DNA of 64,000 nt, from NCBI RefSeq assembly GCF_014109725.1, contig NZ_CP058554.1:1054001-1118000 (forward strand). The letters run 5' to 3'. The notes beneath the pieces were generated by a model. The model worked only from the letters and a program-made list of their open reading frames with translations. It had not been told where the DNA came from and made no database searches. The position numbers and the translations under genes are program-made. Positions 17,463 through 26,298 of this stretch are shown here, piece after piece (the stretch's first letter is position 1; every line of letters starts with the position of its first letter). The stretch is from Comamonas piscis. Lineage in GTDB: Bacteria > Pseudomonadota > Gammaproteobacteria > Burkholderiales > Burkholderiaceae_C.

Positions 17463-17485
17463 TTTATGATGATCGTCATCATAAA
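17463..17485. promoter_or_regulatory. TetR-type operator between fabF-like and tetR genes
   Basis: TTTATGATGA (17463-17472) and TCATCATAAA (17476-17485) form a perfect 23-bp palindrome with a TCG centre. A partial TGATGAT repeat follows at about 17493-17510, closer to the regulator start at 17516. The size and position fit a TetR-family dimer site controlling both genes. Confidence 0.75.
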
Positions 17486-17515
17486 TGAGTTTTGATGATG
17501 GGTATCATCTAACGC

Positions 17516-18109
17516 ATGAAAGTCAGCAAAGCACAAGCCGCCGAAAACCGCGAAGGCATCGTGGATGCCGCTGCGCGCCTCTACCGAGAAAAAGGCCTGG
17601 AGGGCGTGGGCGTGGCCGAGATCACGCGTGATGCGGGCCTGACACATGGCGGGCTCTACCGGCACTTTGCGTCCAAGGATGCCCTCGCCAGAGAGGCCTG
17701 CCTGCGCGCCTTTGACTGGACCATCACGCCGCTGGAGGGCCTGGATGCCGCAGATGCCGATGGCGATCCTGCCGCCCGGCTCCGTGCCTTGGTGCATAGC
17801 TATCTGTCGGCGAACCACCGCGACCACCCGGGCGACGGCTGCCCAGCTGCCGCTTTGGCCACAGATGCGGCCCGCGCAGGCCCAGAGATGTCCGAAGTAT
17901 TTGCACAAGGGGTGGAGCGCAATATCCAGCGGTTTATGGAAGTCGTGCAGGGCGATGACGCCAGCAAACGCGCCCAGACCATTGTGGCGCTTAGCAGCAT
18001 GGTGGGCGCTTTAGCGCTGGCCCGCGCCACGGCGGCGGGCAACCCTGCGTTGTCCGAGGAGATTTTGGCAACTTTGCGGGCGCAGTTGGCGCCGCTGGGT
18101 GGTGGGTAA
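17516..18109 (+). CDS. TetR/AcrR-family transcriptional regulator
   Basis: This 197-residue protein has an N-terminal helix-turn-helix (REGIVDAAARLYREKGLEGV, VAEITRDAGLTHGGLYRHF) and an all-helical ligand domain. The pattern LTHGGLYRHFASKDALAREA with GDGCPAAAL in the C-terminal half resembles the AcrR/NemR-like subgroup that responds to small organic or electrophilic compounds. It is divergent from the FabF-like gene and probably binds the palindrome between them. The ligand is unknown. GCATC rather than a strong ribosome-binding site precedes the ATG, consistent with low expression. Confidence 0.9.
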   Translation: MKVSKAQAAENREGIVDAAARLYREKGLEGVGVAEITRDAGLTHGGLYRHFASKDALAREACLRAFDWTITPLEGLDAADADGDPAARLRALVHSYLSANHRDHPGDGCPAAALATDAARAGPEMSEVFAQGVERNIQRFMEVVQGDDASKRAQTIVALSSMVGALALARATAAGNPALSEEILATLRAQLAPLGGG

Positions 18110-18260
18110 TCGGGTGCAATGCCGCTTGCTATGCTGCTGAGGAATAGCGGCAAATGGCGGGATTCATTCCATCCTCAGCATGCGCCGGCCACGGATTAAG
18201 CCGGAGCACGCCCGTGGAAATGGGGCCGTGCACCACTTAAGGCGTGTGGACGATACAGAC

Positions 18261-18503
18261 TCATTCAGGCGCCCCAAACGCTCCCTCGCGCGATAAGCCA
18301 TAGCCAGCAATAAAGAACTCGTAGGTCAGTCCGGTAGCGGGATCCGTCGCACTCTCAATGCCTATGGTCTCCAGCGCGCCCTCCAAAATCTGCGCCGGCT
18401 TCAAAGGCTTGGCATCGATCTGCTGGGCGACGATATAGCCGCCATCCTCTACCCGAAAAATCACATCGCCCTGCGGTGTCACGGCCTCAATCACATTCTG
18501 CAT
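18261..18503 (-). CDS. Small hypothetical protein
   Basis: The product is 80 residues, acidic, with no signal peptide or membrane helix. GGGAG lies 7 bases before the ATG on the minus strand and the codon use resembles neighbouring genes, so it looks real. The sequence (VIFRVEDGGYIVAQQIDAKP, ATDPATGLTYEFFIAGYGL) suggests a small beta-rich fold. I do not recognise the family. It is divergent from the LysR gene at 18653 and could be its target. Confidence 0.6.
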   Translation of the reverse strand: MQNVIEAVTPQGDVIFRVEDGGYIVAQQIDAKPLKPAQILEGALETIGIESATDPATGLTYEFFIAGYGLSREGAFGAPE

Positions 18504-18652
18504 AGCTGGCTCCCAAGTAATAGCGGCCGGGCCCCGTGGCCGGCTACCTTAGGGGTAACTGTAGGGATGCGGCAGCTACTTCGGTAGAGGGCGCCCGCTT
18601 GCAGAACTCGTAATCCAGATTTACGAATGGGTTTAGCGATACATTGCTATCC

Positions 18653-19624
18653 ATGACGAATCTGCGCGCTATCGACATCTTTGTCAAAGCCCTGGAAGGG
18701 GGCTCCATCGCCTCGGCTGCACGCCAGCTGGGTATTTCTCCGGCGGCGGCCAGCCAGAACATTGCGCGGCTGGAGCGCGAGCTGGGCACGCGGCTGATGA
18801 CGCGCACCACGCGCTCGATGGCGTTGACCGAAGCGGGCGAGCGCTACCTGGCCCGGGTGGCGCCGGTGCTCGATGAACTGGCTCGCGCGCAGGCCGATGT
18901 GTCGCTGGTGCATGGGGTCGTGCAAGGGCGGCTGCGCGTGGCCTGCATGGCCGCCTTTGGGCGCCATGTGCTGGCGCCCTTGCTGCCGGCCTTCCAGGCG
19001 CGCCACCCGCAGCTGGAACTGGAATTGCTGGTGACCGACCGCGATGTCGATGTGCTTAAGGAGGATGTGGACGTCAGTATCCGCTACCGCGATGTGCTGG
19101 AGCCCGGCATGTCGGTGCGGCCACTCGCTGCCATGCCGCGCTTTTTGTATGCCTCGCCCGCGTATCTGGAAAAGCATGGCCGTCCGCAGGTCGCCGAGGA
19201 TCTGCTGCAGCATGCCTGTTTGCAGTACCGTCGCGAGCGGGACGGGCGCTTTATGCGCTGGCCCTTTGTGCGCGATGGCCGCCGTGTAGATCCTGGCCTG
19301 CGCATTGCCGCCATTGGCACCGATATCGATGCGCTGGTGGAGCTGGCAGTTGCCGGTGGCGGCATTGTCTGGGCCGGCAGCTTTATCACCCAGCGCCATG
19401 TGCAGGAAGGGCGGCTGGTGCCGCTGGTGCTGCAGCCTGCGCGCAAGGGCCGCAAAGCAGCGCCGGGACCGCTGCAGCTGGAGGAGGTGACCTTGGACTT
19501 TTTTGCCTGCTTCCGCGACCGGCAGTATGTGCCTGCCAAGGTGCGCAGCTTTGTGGACTATCTGTTGGAGGTGCTGCCGGGGCATCCAGCGTTGGCGCAG
19601 GTTATGTCCAGCGAAGCACCCTAA
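18653..19624 (+). CDS. LysR-family transcriptional regulator
   Basis: This 323-residue protein has the LysR helix-turn-helix (IDIFVKALEGGSIASAARQL, SPAAASQNIARLERELG) and a periplasmic-binding-fold effector domain with the typical DALVELAVAGGGIVWAGSF segment near residue 230. The ATG at 18653 aligns with the usual MTNLRAIDIF start; a TTG three codons upstream is less likely. No enzyme gene is next to it, only a small hypothetical gene on the opposite strand, so its regulon is not evident. Confidence 0.88.
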   Translation: MTNLRAIDIFVKALEGGSIASAARQLGISPAAASQNIARLERELGTRLMTRTTRSMALTEAGERYLARVAPVLDELARAQADVSLVHGVVQGRLRVACMAAFGRHVLAPLLPAFQARHPQLELELLVTDRDVDVLKEDVDVSIRYRDVLEPGMSVRPLAAMPRFLYASPAYLEKHGRPQVAEDLLQHACLQYRRERDGRFMRWPFVRDGRRVDPGLRIAAIGTDIDALVELAVAGGGIVWAGSFITQRHVQEGRLVPLVLQPARKGRKAAPGPLQLEEVTLDFFACFRDRQYVPAKVRSFVDYLLEVLPGHPALAQVMSSEAP

Positions 19625-19657
19625 AGATGCGTGCTGCGCTGGGGCTTGCCTGCGTAA

Positions 19658-20098
19658 TCAAGCACCGCCGTACTTCAAATGGATCAGCGGATAAGGTCGC
19701 CCCTGCCCATCCACCTCCGAACGCCCGGTGCCCCGAAAGCCCATCTTTTCGTAAAAGCCCACCGCCTGGGCATTCTGTTCGTTGACATTGGTGCTCATCT
19801 CCGCATGCAGTGACAGGCCATGGCGCACCAGCGCGGCGCCCAGGCCTTGGCCTCGGGCGATGGGGTCTACGAACAGGGCTTCCATGTGGCCATTGTCGAT
19901 GAGCATGAAGGCGAGTGGGTGGTCCTGCGCATCAACGGCCAGCCAGAGCGGCGCCTGGGGCAGAAAGCTGCTGACCAGCGCATCGAGGGCTGCGCGGTCC
20001 TCTGGCAGCAGAAAGTGGTGGGTGGCGTCTACGGCCTGGCGCCAGATCTCGACGGCGCGTGGGCCATCTTCGGGGCGGGAGGGGCGGATAGTGATCAT
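19658..20098 (-). CDS. yjaB: GNAT N-acetyltransferase, YjaB-like
   Basis: This 146-residue GNAT enzyme closely follows E. coli YjaB as I recall it. Shared features are an N-terminal IRPSRPEDG segment, IWRQAVDATHHFLLPE, SFLPQAPLWLAVD, the acetyl-CoA-binding VDPIARGQGLGAALV loop, TNVNEQNAQAVGFYEKMGF and GRSEVDGQGRPYPLIHL. YjaB is a cytoplasmic acetyltransferase reported to act on lysines or small amines; the physiological substrate here is unknown. The start at 20098 gives the normal length. It is divergent from a MocR-type regulator. Confidence 0.88.
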   Translation of the reverse strand: MITIRPSRPEDGPRAVEIWRQAVDATHHFLLPEDRAALDALVSSFLPQAPLWLAVDAQDHPLAFMLIDNGHMEALFVDPIARGQGLGAALVRHGLSLHAEMSTNVNEQNAQAVGFYEKMGFRGTGRSEVDGQGRPYPLIHLKYGGA

Positions 20099-20245
20099 CG
20101 TGGAATTATGCACAGGCCTGCTGTACACCCGCGAGGTGCGCACGGCCTGGGTGCAGATGGGCGTTGCATTGCCCATGGCTGGCATCCGCATCCAATAACA
20201 ATTAAGCTCTACCGTTATGGAGTTTTTAGCAGAACAGTGGAGCGG

Positions 20246-21646
20246 ATGATGGCGCGCAACGGAACCCTTATCCAGCAAGTGATGGCGCATGTGCGTGCCG
20301 GTATGGCCTCGCGCAGCTACTTGCCGGGCACGCGGCTGCCATCGGTGCGGCAACAGGCGGGGCTGCTGGGCATGTCGGTGTCGACGGTGGTGGAAGCCTA
20401 TGAGCGGCTGGCGGCCGAGGGCTTGGTCGTTGCGCGGCCGGGGGCCGGTTTTTATGTCAACGGGCCGGTGGCGCCGCTGGCATTGCTGGAGCTGGGGCCC
20501 AAGCTGGACCGGGTGGTCGATCCGCTCTGGGTGTCGCGCCAATCGCTGGAGAGTGCGCAGACCACCTTGCGCCCGGGCTGCGGCTGGCTGCCGCCGGACT
20601 GGATGTTTGAAGAAGGCATTCGGCGGGCGTTGCGTGCGCAGGCGCGGGGGCCGCTGGCGGAGCTGACCGAATATGCCACGCCGCTGGGCAGCCCGGGCCT
20701 GCGCCAGCTGCTGGCCAGGCGCATGGCGGCCACCGGCATTGAGGTGTCGCCCGAGCAGGTGATGCTGACCGAGTCGGGCACGCAGGCCATCGATCTGGTG
20801 TGCCGCTTCCTGCTCAAGCCAGGCGACAAGGTGCTGGTCGACGACCCTTGCTACTTCAACTTCCATGCGCTGCTCAAGGCGCACCAGGTGCAGGCGGTGG
20901 GCGTGCCCTACACGCCGCAGGGCCCCGATGTGCAGCTGTTTGACAAGGCCTTGCAAGAGCACCAGCCCCGGCTCTACATCACCAATGCCGGCATCCACAA
21001 CCCCACCGGCGCAGCGCTGTCGCCGCTGGTCGCGCACCGGCTGCTCAAGCTGGTGGAAAACTCGGACCTGGTGATTGTGGAAGACGATATCTTTGCCGAC
21101 TTCGAGAACCAGCATGCGCCTCGGCTGGCAGCGTTTGATGGGCTGGCGCGAGTGATCCAGATCGGCAGCTTTTCCAAGACCATCTCGGCCTCGGTGCGCT
21201 GTGGCTACTTGGCGGCGCGGCCGGGATGGATCGAGGGCCTAGTCGATCTGAAGCTGGCGACCACCTTTGGCGCCGGGCGGCTGGCGCAGGACATCATCCT
21301 GAAAACCCTGACCGACAGCGGCTACCGCAAGCACATGGATTTGGTGCGCCAGCGCCTGGCCGAGAACATGGAGAAGGTGGCGCATCGGATGCGCAAGCTG
21401 CGGGTGGAGCCCGCCTTGATGCCGCAGGCCGGCATGTTTTTGTGGTGCCGCCTGCCGCAAGGCGCCGATGCGGCAGCGGTGGCACGGGCATGCCTGCAGG
21501 AAGGGGTGGTGCTGGCGCCTGGCAATTCGTTCAGCCAGTCGCAGTCGGCGGGGGATTATGTGCGCTTCAATGTGTCGCAGTGCGCGGATGAACGGGTGTT
21601 TGCGGTGCTGGCCCGGGCTTTGAACCAAGCCACGGCGGGCCGCTGA
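20246..21646 (+). CDS. MocR-type regulator: GntR DNA-binding domain fused to a class I aminotransferase-like domain
   Basis: This 466-residue protein has a GntR winged helix at about 5-72 (RLPSVRQQAGLLGMSVSTVV, YERLAAEGLV) joined to a fold type I PLP domain (TEYATPLGSPGLRQLLARR, NPTGAALSP, PLP-lysine motif GSFSKTISASVRCGYL). MocR regulators use PLP or an amino-acid adduct as effector. GGAG lies 3 bases before this ATG and 6 bases before the next ATG (20249), so the true start may be 20249. An imperfect ATAAC/GTTAT inverted repeat sits at 20195-20218. The downstream EamA exporter is the most likely target. Confidence 0.92.
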   Translation: MMARNGTLIQQVMAHVRAGMASRSYLPGTRLPSVRQQAGLLGMSVSTVVEAYERLAAEGLVVARPGAGFYVNGPVAPLALLELGPKLDRVVDPLWVSRQSLESAQTTLRPGCGWLPPDWMFEEGIRRALRAQARGPLAELTEYATPLGSPGLRQLLARRMAATGIEVSPEQVMLTESGTQAIDLVCRFLLKPGDKVLVDDPCYFNFHALLKAHQVQAVGVPYTPQGPDVQLFDKALQEHQPRLYITNAGIHNPTGAALSPLVAHRLLKLVENSDLVIVEDDIFADFENQHAPRLAAFDGLARVIQIGSFSKTISASVRCGYLAARPGWIEGLVDLKLATTFGAGRLAQDIILKTLTDSGYRKHMDLVRQRLAENMEKVAHRMRKLRVEPALMPQAGMFLWCRLPQGADAAAVARACLQEGVVLAPGNSFSQSQSAGDYVRFNVSQCADERVFAVLARALNQATAGR

Positions 21647-21675
21647 CGGCTGCATTTTTGCGCAGCCCATCGATC

Positions 21676-21721
21676 AACTGTATTGCTTTTTATTGATAAC
21701 AGTTTCTTTGAACTGTACTGC
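21676..21721. promoter_or_regulatory. Direct repeats upstream of the EamA gene, candidate MocR sites
   Basis: AACTGTATTGC (21676-21686) and AACTGTACTGC (21711-21721) match at 10 of 11 positions with a 35-bp start-to-start spacing. An AACAGTT element between them is inverted relative to AACTGT. MocR-family regulators typically bind direct repeats, so this is a plausible operator. Confidence 0.5.
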
Positions 21722-21783
21722 ACTGTGTCTGGTGCGCAGTGCAGGCCCCATGCTGTACTCCTGACTCGATCAAGGAGTTGGGT

Positions 21784-22644
21784 ATGGACAAGAGTACGGG
21801 CGGCTGGGTCAATGGCTTGGTGGGGGTGGCGATTTTTGCCGGTTCGCTGCCGGCCACGCGGGTGGCGGTGGCAGATTTGAACCCCAGTTTTTTGACCTGC
21901 GCCCGCGCCGTGGTGGCGGCGCTGCTGGGGGGATCCTTTTTGCTGGCCCAGCGTGCGCGCCGGCCTGCTGCAGCCGATGTGCCGTCGCTCGCGATTGCGG
22001 CCTTGGGCGTGGTGGTGGGTTTTCCGCTGCTGACGGCCTTGGCGCTGCAGCACATGACCTCTGCCCATTCCATCGTCTTTGTCGGTTTGCTGCCGCTGTC
22101 CACCGCCGTCTTTGCGGTACTGCGTGGGGGTGAGCGGCCCAGAGGCCTGTTTTGGGTCTTCTCGCTGGCAGGGGCTGCGGTGGTAGCGGGTTATGCAGCC
22201 CTGGGCGGCGGGCAGGGCTCGCTCATCGGCGATCTACTGATGCTGGCCGCCGTGTTGGTCTGCGGCATGGGCTATGCCGAGGGCGCGCGCCTGTCGCGCA
22301 AGCTGGGTGGCTGGCAGGTCATCAGTTGGGCATTGGTGTTGTCGCTGCCGCTGATGCTGCCTTTGGCGCTGTGGCTGGCCCCTGCAAGCTTGGCGCATGT
22401 GCGCAGCGCCACCTGGCTCAGCTTTGTCTATGTGGCTGTCTTCAGCCAGCTGATCGGCTTTGTGTTCTGGTACCGGGGCTTGGCGCAAGGCGGCATTGCT
22501 GCGGTTGGGCAGCTGCAATTGCTGCAGCCCTTTATGGGCTTGGCGCTGGCTGCCGTGCTGTTGCATGAGCAGGTCAGCGGGTCGATGCTGGTGGTGACCC
22601 TGGTGGCGGTGGTCTGCGTGGCGGGGGCCAAGAAATACGCCTGA
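21784..22644 (+). CDS. EamA/DMT-superfamily transporter
   Basis: This 286-residue inner-membrane protein has about ten hydrophobic segments arranged as two EamA repeats (first around TRVAVADLNPSFLTCARAV, second around GFVFWYRGLAQGGIAAVGQL). AAGGAG lies 8 bases before the ATG. Family members export amino acids or other small metabolites. The MocR regulator immediately upstream suggests a substrate linked to amino-acid or PLP metabolism, which is inference. Confidence 0.9.
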   Translation: MDKSTGGWVNGLVGVAIFAGSLPATRVAVADLNPSFLTCARAVVAALLGGSFLLAQRARRPAAADVPSLAIAALGVVVGFPLLTALALQHMTSAHSIVFVGLLPLSTAVFAVLRGGERPRGLFWVFSLAGAAVVAGYAALGGGQGSLIGDLLMLAAVLVCGMGYAEGARLSRKLGGWQVISWALVLSLPLMLPLALWLAPASLAHVRSATWLSFVYVAVFSQLIGFVFWYRGLAQGGIAAVGQLQLLQPFMGLALAAVLLHEQVSGSMLVVTLVAVVCVAGAKKYA

Positions 22645-22816
22645 TCAAGACGCCGCACCGCCTTTGACAGCAGGTGGCCCCACACGTTGTCCGCATCCGA
22701 TACCAAGCGGGCATGTTCCGGATGCTTGGCTCCGGTTTGGCGAAGTTATCTGGCGTTGGGCGGTGCGGAAAGCGGCTATTCTTTTGGCTTTCCAAAATAA
22801 GACACCGAGGTTTGCC

Positions 22817-24559
22817 ATGAAGACCGTATTCCGCCACACCGCCATTGCTTTAGGTATTGCTTTGGCGGCGGCCACTGCCCAGGCCCAGCTGCTGCAAAAG
22901 CCGGCGCTGGATGCGATTGCCGCCGAAGCGGTGAAGACGCCTGCGAGCTTTGCGCAGTTTTTGCAGAACGCCGCCAAGCAGGATGCGCGCCTGGCTCCTG
23001 CGGTGCAGCGCTACACGCAGGGCGATGCATTGCAAGGCGATGACTTGGCCAATGTGGCACGCCTGCTGGGCCTCTACACCCGCTTGACGCAAGAGCACCA
23101 GGTGCTCAGCAGCATCAGCCAGATGGTGGCGCTGCCAACGGTGCGCGACCCCAAGGTGCCACCGCACGAGAGCCCGGCCATCATCGACTTTGGCCGCATG
23201 GTCGAGAAGATGGCCCAGGACTTTGGCCTGCAGTACCGCAATGTGGATAAACGCATTTTTGAAGTGACCTTGCCGGGCCAGAGCGGCCAAGAGTTCGGCA
23301 TCCTGACCCACGCCGATGTGGTGCCGGTAGTGCCCGCCGAATGGGTGGTGGATGGCCAGCAGCTCGACCCCTTCAAGGTCACCCGCGTGGGTGACAAGCT
23401 CTACGGACGCGGCACCATCGACGACAAGGGCTCGATCGCCACGGTGCTGTACGCGATGAAGGCCGTCAAGCAATCCAAGCTGCCATTGCAGCGCGGTATC
23501 CGCCTGATGATCGAGACCACCGAAGAAACCGGTGGCGATGCGATGAAGTACTACCGCGACAAGACCAAGCTGCCCGACTACAACATCGTGCTCGACAGCA
23601 AGTACCCGGCGGTGGTGGCCGAAAAAGGCACGGGCGCCATCAAGGCCAGCTTTGCCGATATGAAGACCGACCCGCAGCAACCGGCTATCACCGCGATGGC
23701 GGGTGCGGCATCGGCCAATGCGATTGCCCAGACGGCCACGGCAACGATCGAGGCCGGCAATGCCGCCGCGCTGGCCGCCGTGGCCCAAAAGCTGCAAGCC
23801 GCCAAAGACAGCTTTGTGGCCAGCAACCAGCAGTTTGGCAAGTTCAGCGTGGACGTGGTGAGCAGCGCCAACAAGATCGATATCAAAGTGATCGGCACCT
23901 CTGCCCACGGCTCGCGCCCGGAAGAAGGCGTGAACCCCGTGCCGCGCCTGGCCTTGCTGCTGCAGTCGGCGCTGATGCCCGCCCAGGGCCAGCCCTTGGT
24001 GCAACCGAACCAGTACAGCGAAGCCGTGCGCTATATCAATGGCGTGTATGGACTGGACTACTTTGGCAAGGGCCTGAACGTCGCCTACGCCGACGATTTC
24101 ATGGGCCCGCTGACCATCTCTCCCAACCTGATCAAGCCCGGCAATGGCCAGCTGGAAGTGACCGCCAATGCGCGCATGCCGCGCGGCAAATCGCCAGAGC
24201 AGCTGAAGGCCGAAGTGGAAAAGGGCATTGCCAACTGGAGCGCTGCGGCCAAGGTGCCCGTCAAGATCGACTACACCCAGGGCAACTGGATGGCCCGCGA
24301 CCCGAAGGGCGCCTGGCTCTCGACCCTGCTGAACATCTTTGGCGACACCACCGGCCTGGATGCCAAGCCCGTGCCTACCGCCGGCAGCACCACCGCCAAG
24401 CTGATGCCCAATGCCATCAACTTTGGCCCTGCGATGCCGGGCAAGAAGTACACCGCGCACAACGCGCTGGAGTACAAGGAAGTGCCGGACCTGCAAGCCG
24501 ATATGCAGATGTTTACCGAGATGCTGGTACGCATCGGCAACCTGCAGCAGATGCAATAA
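22817..24559 (+). CDS. Exported M20-family metallopeptidase (dipeptidase-like)
   Basis: This 580-residue protein has a signal peptide (about 1-23, ending AAATAQAQ) and the M20 di-zinc catalytic set: THADVVP (His and catalytic Asp), GRGTIDDKG (bridging Asp), ETTEETGG (catalytic Glu and zinc Glu) and a C-terminal metal His in YTAHNALE. The AHGSRP segment marks the dimerisation lid domain. It is longer than cytoplasmic PepV-type enzymes, with an extra N-terminal helical region to about residue 110. It should hydrolyse small peptides or acylated amino acids in the periplasm. It is monocistronic and ends at a shared terminator. Confidence 0.9.
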   Translation: MKTVFRHTAIALGIALAAATAQAQLLQKPALDAIAAEAVKTPASFAQFLQNAAKQDARLAPAVQRYTQGDALQGDDLANVARLLGLYTRLTQEHQVLSSISQMVALPTVRDPKVPPHESPAIIDFGRMVEKMAQDFGLQYRNVDKRIFEVTLPGQSGQEFGILTHADVVPVVPAEWVVDGQQLDPFKVTRVGDKLYGRGTIDDKGSIATVLYAMKAVKQSKLPLQRGIRLMIETTEETGGDAMKYYRDKTKLPDYNIVLDSKYPAVVAEKGTGAIKASFADMKTDPQQPAITAMAGAASANAIAQTATATIEAGNAAALAAVAQKLQAAKDSFVASNQQFGKFSVDVVSSANKIDIKVIGTSAHGSRPEEGVNPVPRLALLLQSALMPAQGQPLVQPNQYSEAVRYINGVYGLDYFGKGLNVAYADDFMGPLTISPNLIKPGNGQLEVTANARMPRGKSPEQLKAEVEKGIANWSAAAKVPVKIDYTQGNWMARDPKGAWLSTLLNIFGDTTGLDAKPVPTAGSTTAKLMPNAINFGPAMPGKKYTAHNALEYKEVPDLQADMQMFTEMLVRIGNLQQMQ

Positions 24560-24580
24560 GCACGGGGCGTTGACCCAAGC

Positions 24581-24617
24581 AAAAGGCCTGCTCCCTTGAC
24601 GGGTGCAGGCCTTTTTT
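24581..24617. terminator. Bidirectional terminator between the M20 peptidase and dgoA
   Basis: An 11-bp stem (AAAAGGCCTGC / GCAGGCCTTTT) is followed by TTTTTT on the plus strand and preceded by AAAA, which supplies a T-run on the minus strand. It sits between two convergent stop codons. Confidence 0.85.
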
Positions 24618-24646
24618 ATGGCGTGCCGTTCGGCAGTGCAGCTGGA

Positions 24647-25285
24647 TTAGCCGAGCTTCACCGCACGAAAGTTTTCTGCAAACGCCAGCGCATCCACACG
24701 CACCTGCGTGGCCGTTTTGCCGGGCTTGAACAGTGCCGAGCCAATGCCAAAGCCTGCCGCACCGGCTTGCAGCCAGGGCGCCATGTTGTCTGGCGCAATG
24801 CCGCCAACGGGGTAGATATGGCTGCCCTTGGGCAGCACGGCCAGCATGGCCTTGACGACGGCCGGCGAGGACAGCTCGGCCGGGAAGATCTTGAGGCCGT
24901 GCGCGCCATGCTCCAGCGCCATAAAGGCCTCGGTGGGGGTGAACACGCCGGGCAGGCTGATCAGGCCGAGCTTGACGGCCTCGTCGATCACCGCAGGGTT
25001 GCAGTTGGGCGAGATGATGAGCTGGCCGCCGGCGGAATGCACATCGCGCACCTGCTGGGGCGTCAGCACCGTGCCGGCGCCCACCAACACATCCGGGTAG
25101 GCCTCGCGCATCGCGGCAATGCTCTCCAGCGGCTCGGGCGAGTTCAGCGGCACTTCCCACAGGCCAAAGCCGGCCGATTGCAAGGCGGCACCGACGGGCA
25201 CGGCCTCGCTGGGGGTGAGGCCGCGCAGGATGGCGATCAGCGGCAGCTTGGCCTGCAGGGCCTGGAATTGTTGGATCAGGTTCAT
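24647..25285 (-). CDS. dgoA: 2-dehydro-3-deoxy-6-phosphogalactonate aldolase
   Basis: This 212-residue class I aldolase cleaves KDPGal to pyruvate and glyceraldehyde 3-phosphate in the De Ley-Doudoroff galactonate pathway. It has the KDPG/KDPGal aldolase signature: catalytic Glu44 (VPLNSP block), GAGTVL near 69-74, and the Schiff-base Lys132 in GLKIFPAE. GGIAPDNMAPWL and GIGSALFKPG complete the phosphate site. The sequence follows E. coli DgoA (KLPLIAILRG.TP start) more than Eda. It overlaps dgoK by 4 bases (ATGA), showing translational coupling. Confidence 0.92.
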   Translation of the reverse strand: MNLIQQFQALQAKLPLIAILRGLTPSEAVPVGAALQSAGFGLWEVPLNSPEPLESIAAMREAYPDVLVGAGTVLTPQQVRDVHSAGGQLIISPNCNPAVIDEAVKLGLISLPGVFTPTEAFMALEHGAHGLKIFPAELSSPAVVKAMLAVLPKGSHIYPVGGIAPDNMAPWLQAGAAGFGIGSALFKPGKTATQVRVDALAFAENFRAVKLG

Positions 25286-26280
25286 GGCTGGGGTGTCAGT
25301 GACGGCGGTGTGGAGGAGGTCGTCTGGGTCAGGTGGTCGTAAATCGCTTGGTGGCCGGCCCAGGTGGCTTCATCGCCAAAGGCGACCGCTTCGCAGCCCA
25401 CATGGCGCAGCGCCAGGCTGTAGCGCTGCACCAGGGTGCTGGAGCCGATGACCGCCACGCGGCTGCCGGCAGCGGTCGGCATGGTGCGCAGCTCCTGGCC
25501 GATCAGCAGGCCCGAGAGGTAGCTGGCCGACTGGGCCGGGTCCAGCGCGCCAAACAGCGACAGCGCGCGCGTGCCAAACAGCAGGTGGCTCAGGCTGTCG
25601 GCGCTCTGCGCCCGCTCCAGCCCTTGGATGAAGGCGGCCTCGTCCAGCGCGGCGCTGCTGTCCAGGGTCTTGCCCAGGATGGAATGCTGGGCCAGCAGCG
25701 CAAACAGCTCCCCGGTCATGAAGGTCTTGAAGCCGGTGATGCTGCTGTTCTGCGCCTGCACCCATTTGCTGTGCGTGCCCGGCAGCAGCAGCAGGCCGTC
25801 GCGGCTGCCCATCAACGCCAGCGCGCCGATGACCTGGATTTCCTCACCACGCATCACATCGGGCACGCCATGCACGGCGTCGACCTGGCTCTGCGCCAGG
25901 CTGCTCATGCCCGGCACGATGGCGGTCGGCACGCCCTGGGGGTTATCGAGCCAGAGGAGCTGGCTGCACAGTGCGGAAAAATCGGCCGGGCAGGGGCAGT
26001 AGGCTGCCTCTTGCCAGCCCTGGCGGCTGCCCACCATGCCTGACAGCAGGCACAGCTGCGGGTCCTCAGCCAGCCAGTCGCCAAAGTGCTGTGCAAACGC
26101 ATCGGCAAAGCCGCCGGGAGCCACTTGCAAAATGCCTTGGGGGAGAGCGCGACGCTCGGTGATGTGGCCCTGCGCATCAATGCGCACGCCCCTCAGCGAG
26201 GTGGTGCCCCAGTCGATGGCAAGCATGCGGGGGCGCGGGTCTCCCGGCGCGCGGGCAGTAAAGGATGGGGGCTGTGGCAT
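25282..26280 (-). CDS. dgoK: 2-dehydro-3-deoxygalactonokinase
   Basis: This 332-residue kinase phosphorylates 2-keto-3-deoxygalactonate to feed the adjacent aldolase. It has the IDWGTTSLRG phosphate-binding loop, GMVGSRQGWQEAAYCPCP and LLPGTHSKWV, all features of the DgoK family. The start is uncertain. ATG 26280 avoids placing the terminator hairpin inside the gene, and ATG 26226 (MLAIDWG) would give 314 residues, nearer the family length of about 290-320. galactonate dehydratase and transporter genes are not in this window, so the pathway is completed elsewhere. Confidence 0.88.
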   Translation of the reverse strand: MPQPPSFTARAPGDPRPRMLAIDWGTTSLRGVRIDAQGHITERRALPQGILQVAPGGFADAFAQHFGDWLAEDPQLCLLSGMVGSRQGWQEAAYCPCPADFSALCSQLLWLDNPQGVPTAIVPGMSSLAQSQVDAVHGVPDVMRGEEIQVIGALALMGSRDGLLLLPGTHSKWVQAQNSSITGFKTFMTGELFALLAQHSILGKTLDSSAALDEAAFIQGLERAQSADSLSHLLFGTRALSLFGALDPAQSASYLSGLLIGQELRTMPTAAGSRVAVIGSSTLVQRYSLALRHVGCEAVAFGDEATWAGHQAIYDHLTQTTSSTPPSLTPQP

Positions 26281-26298
26281 GGGCGGTGGGTAGGGGCC

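Noticed and set aside
22850..24556. A 568-codon minus-strand frame opposite the M20 peptidase
   Set aside because: It is a GC-driven shadow of a real gene; the composition is His/Leu/Gln/Arg-rich without family motifs.
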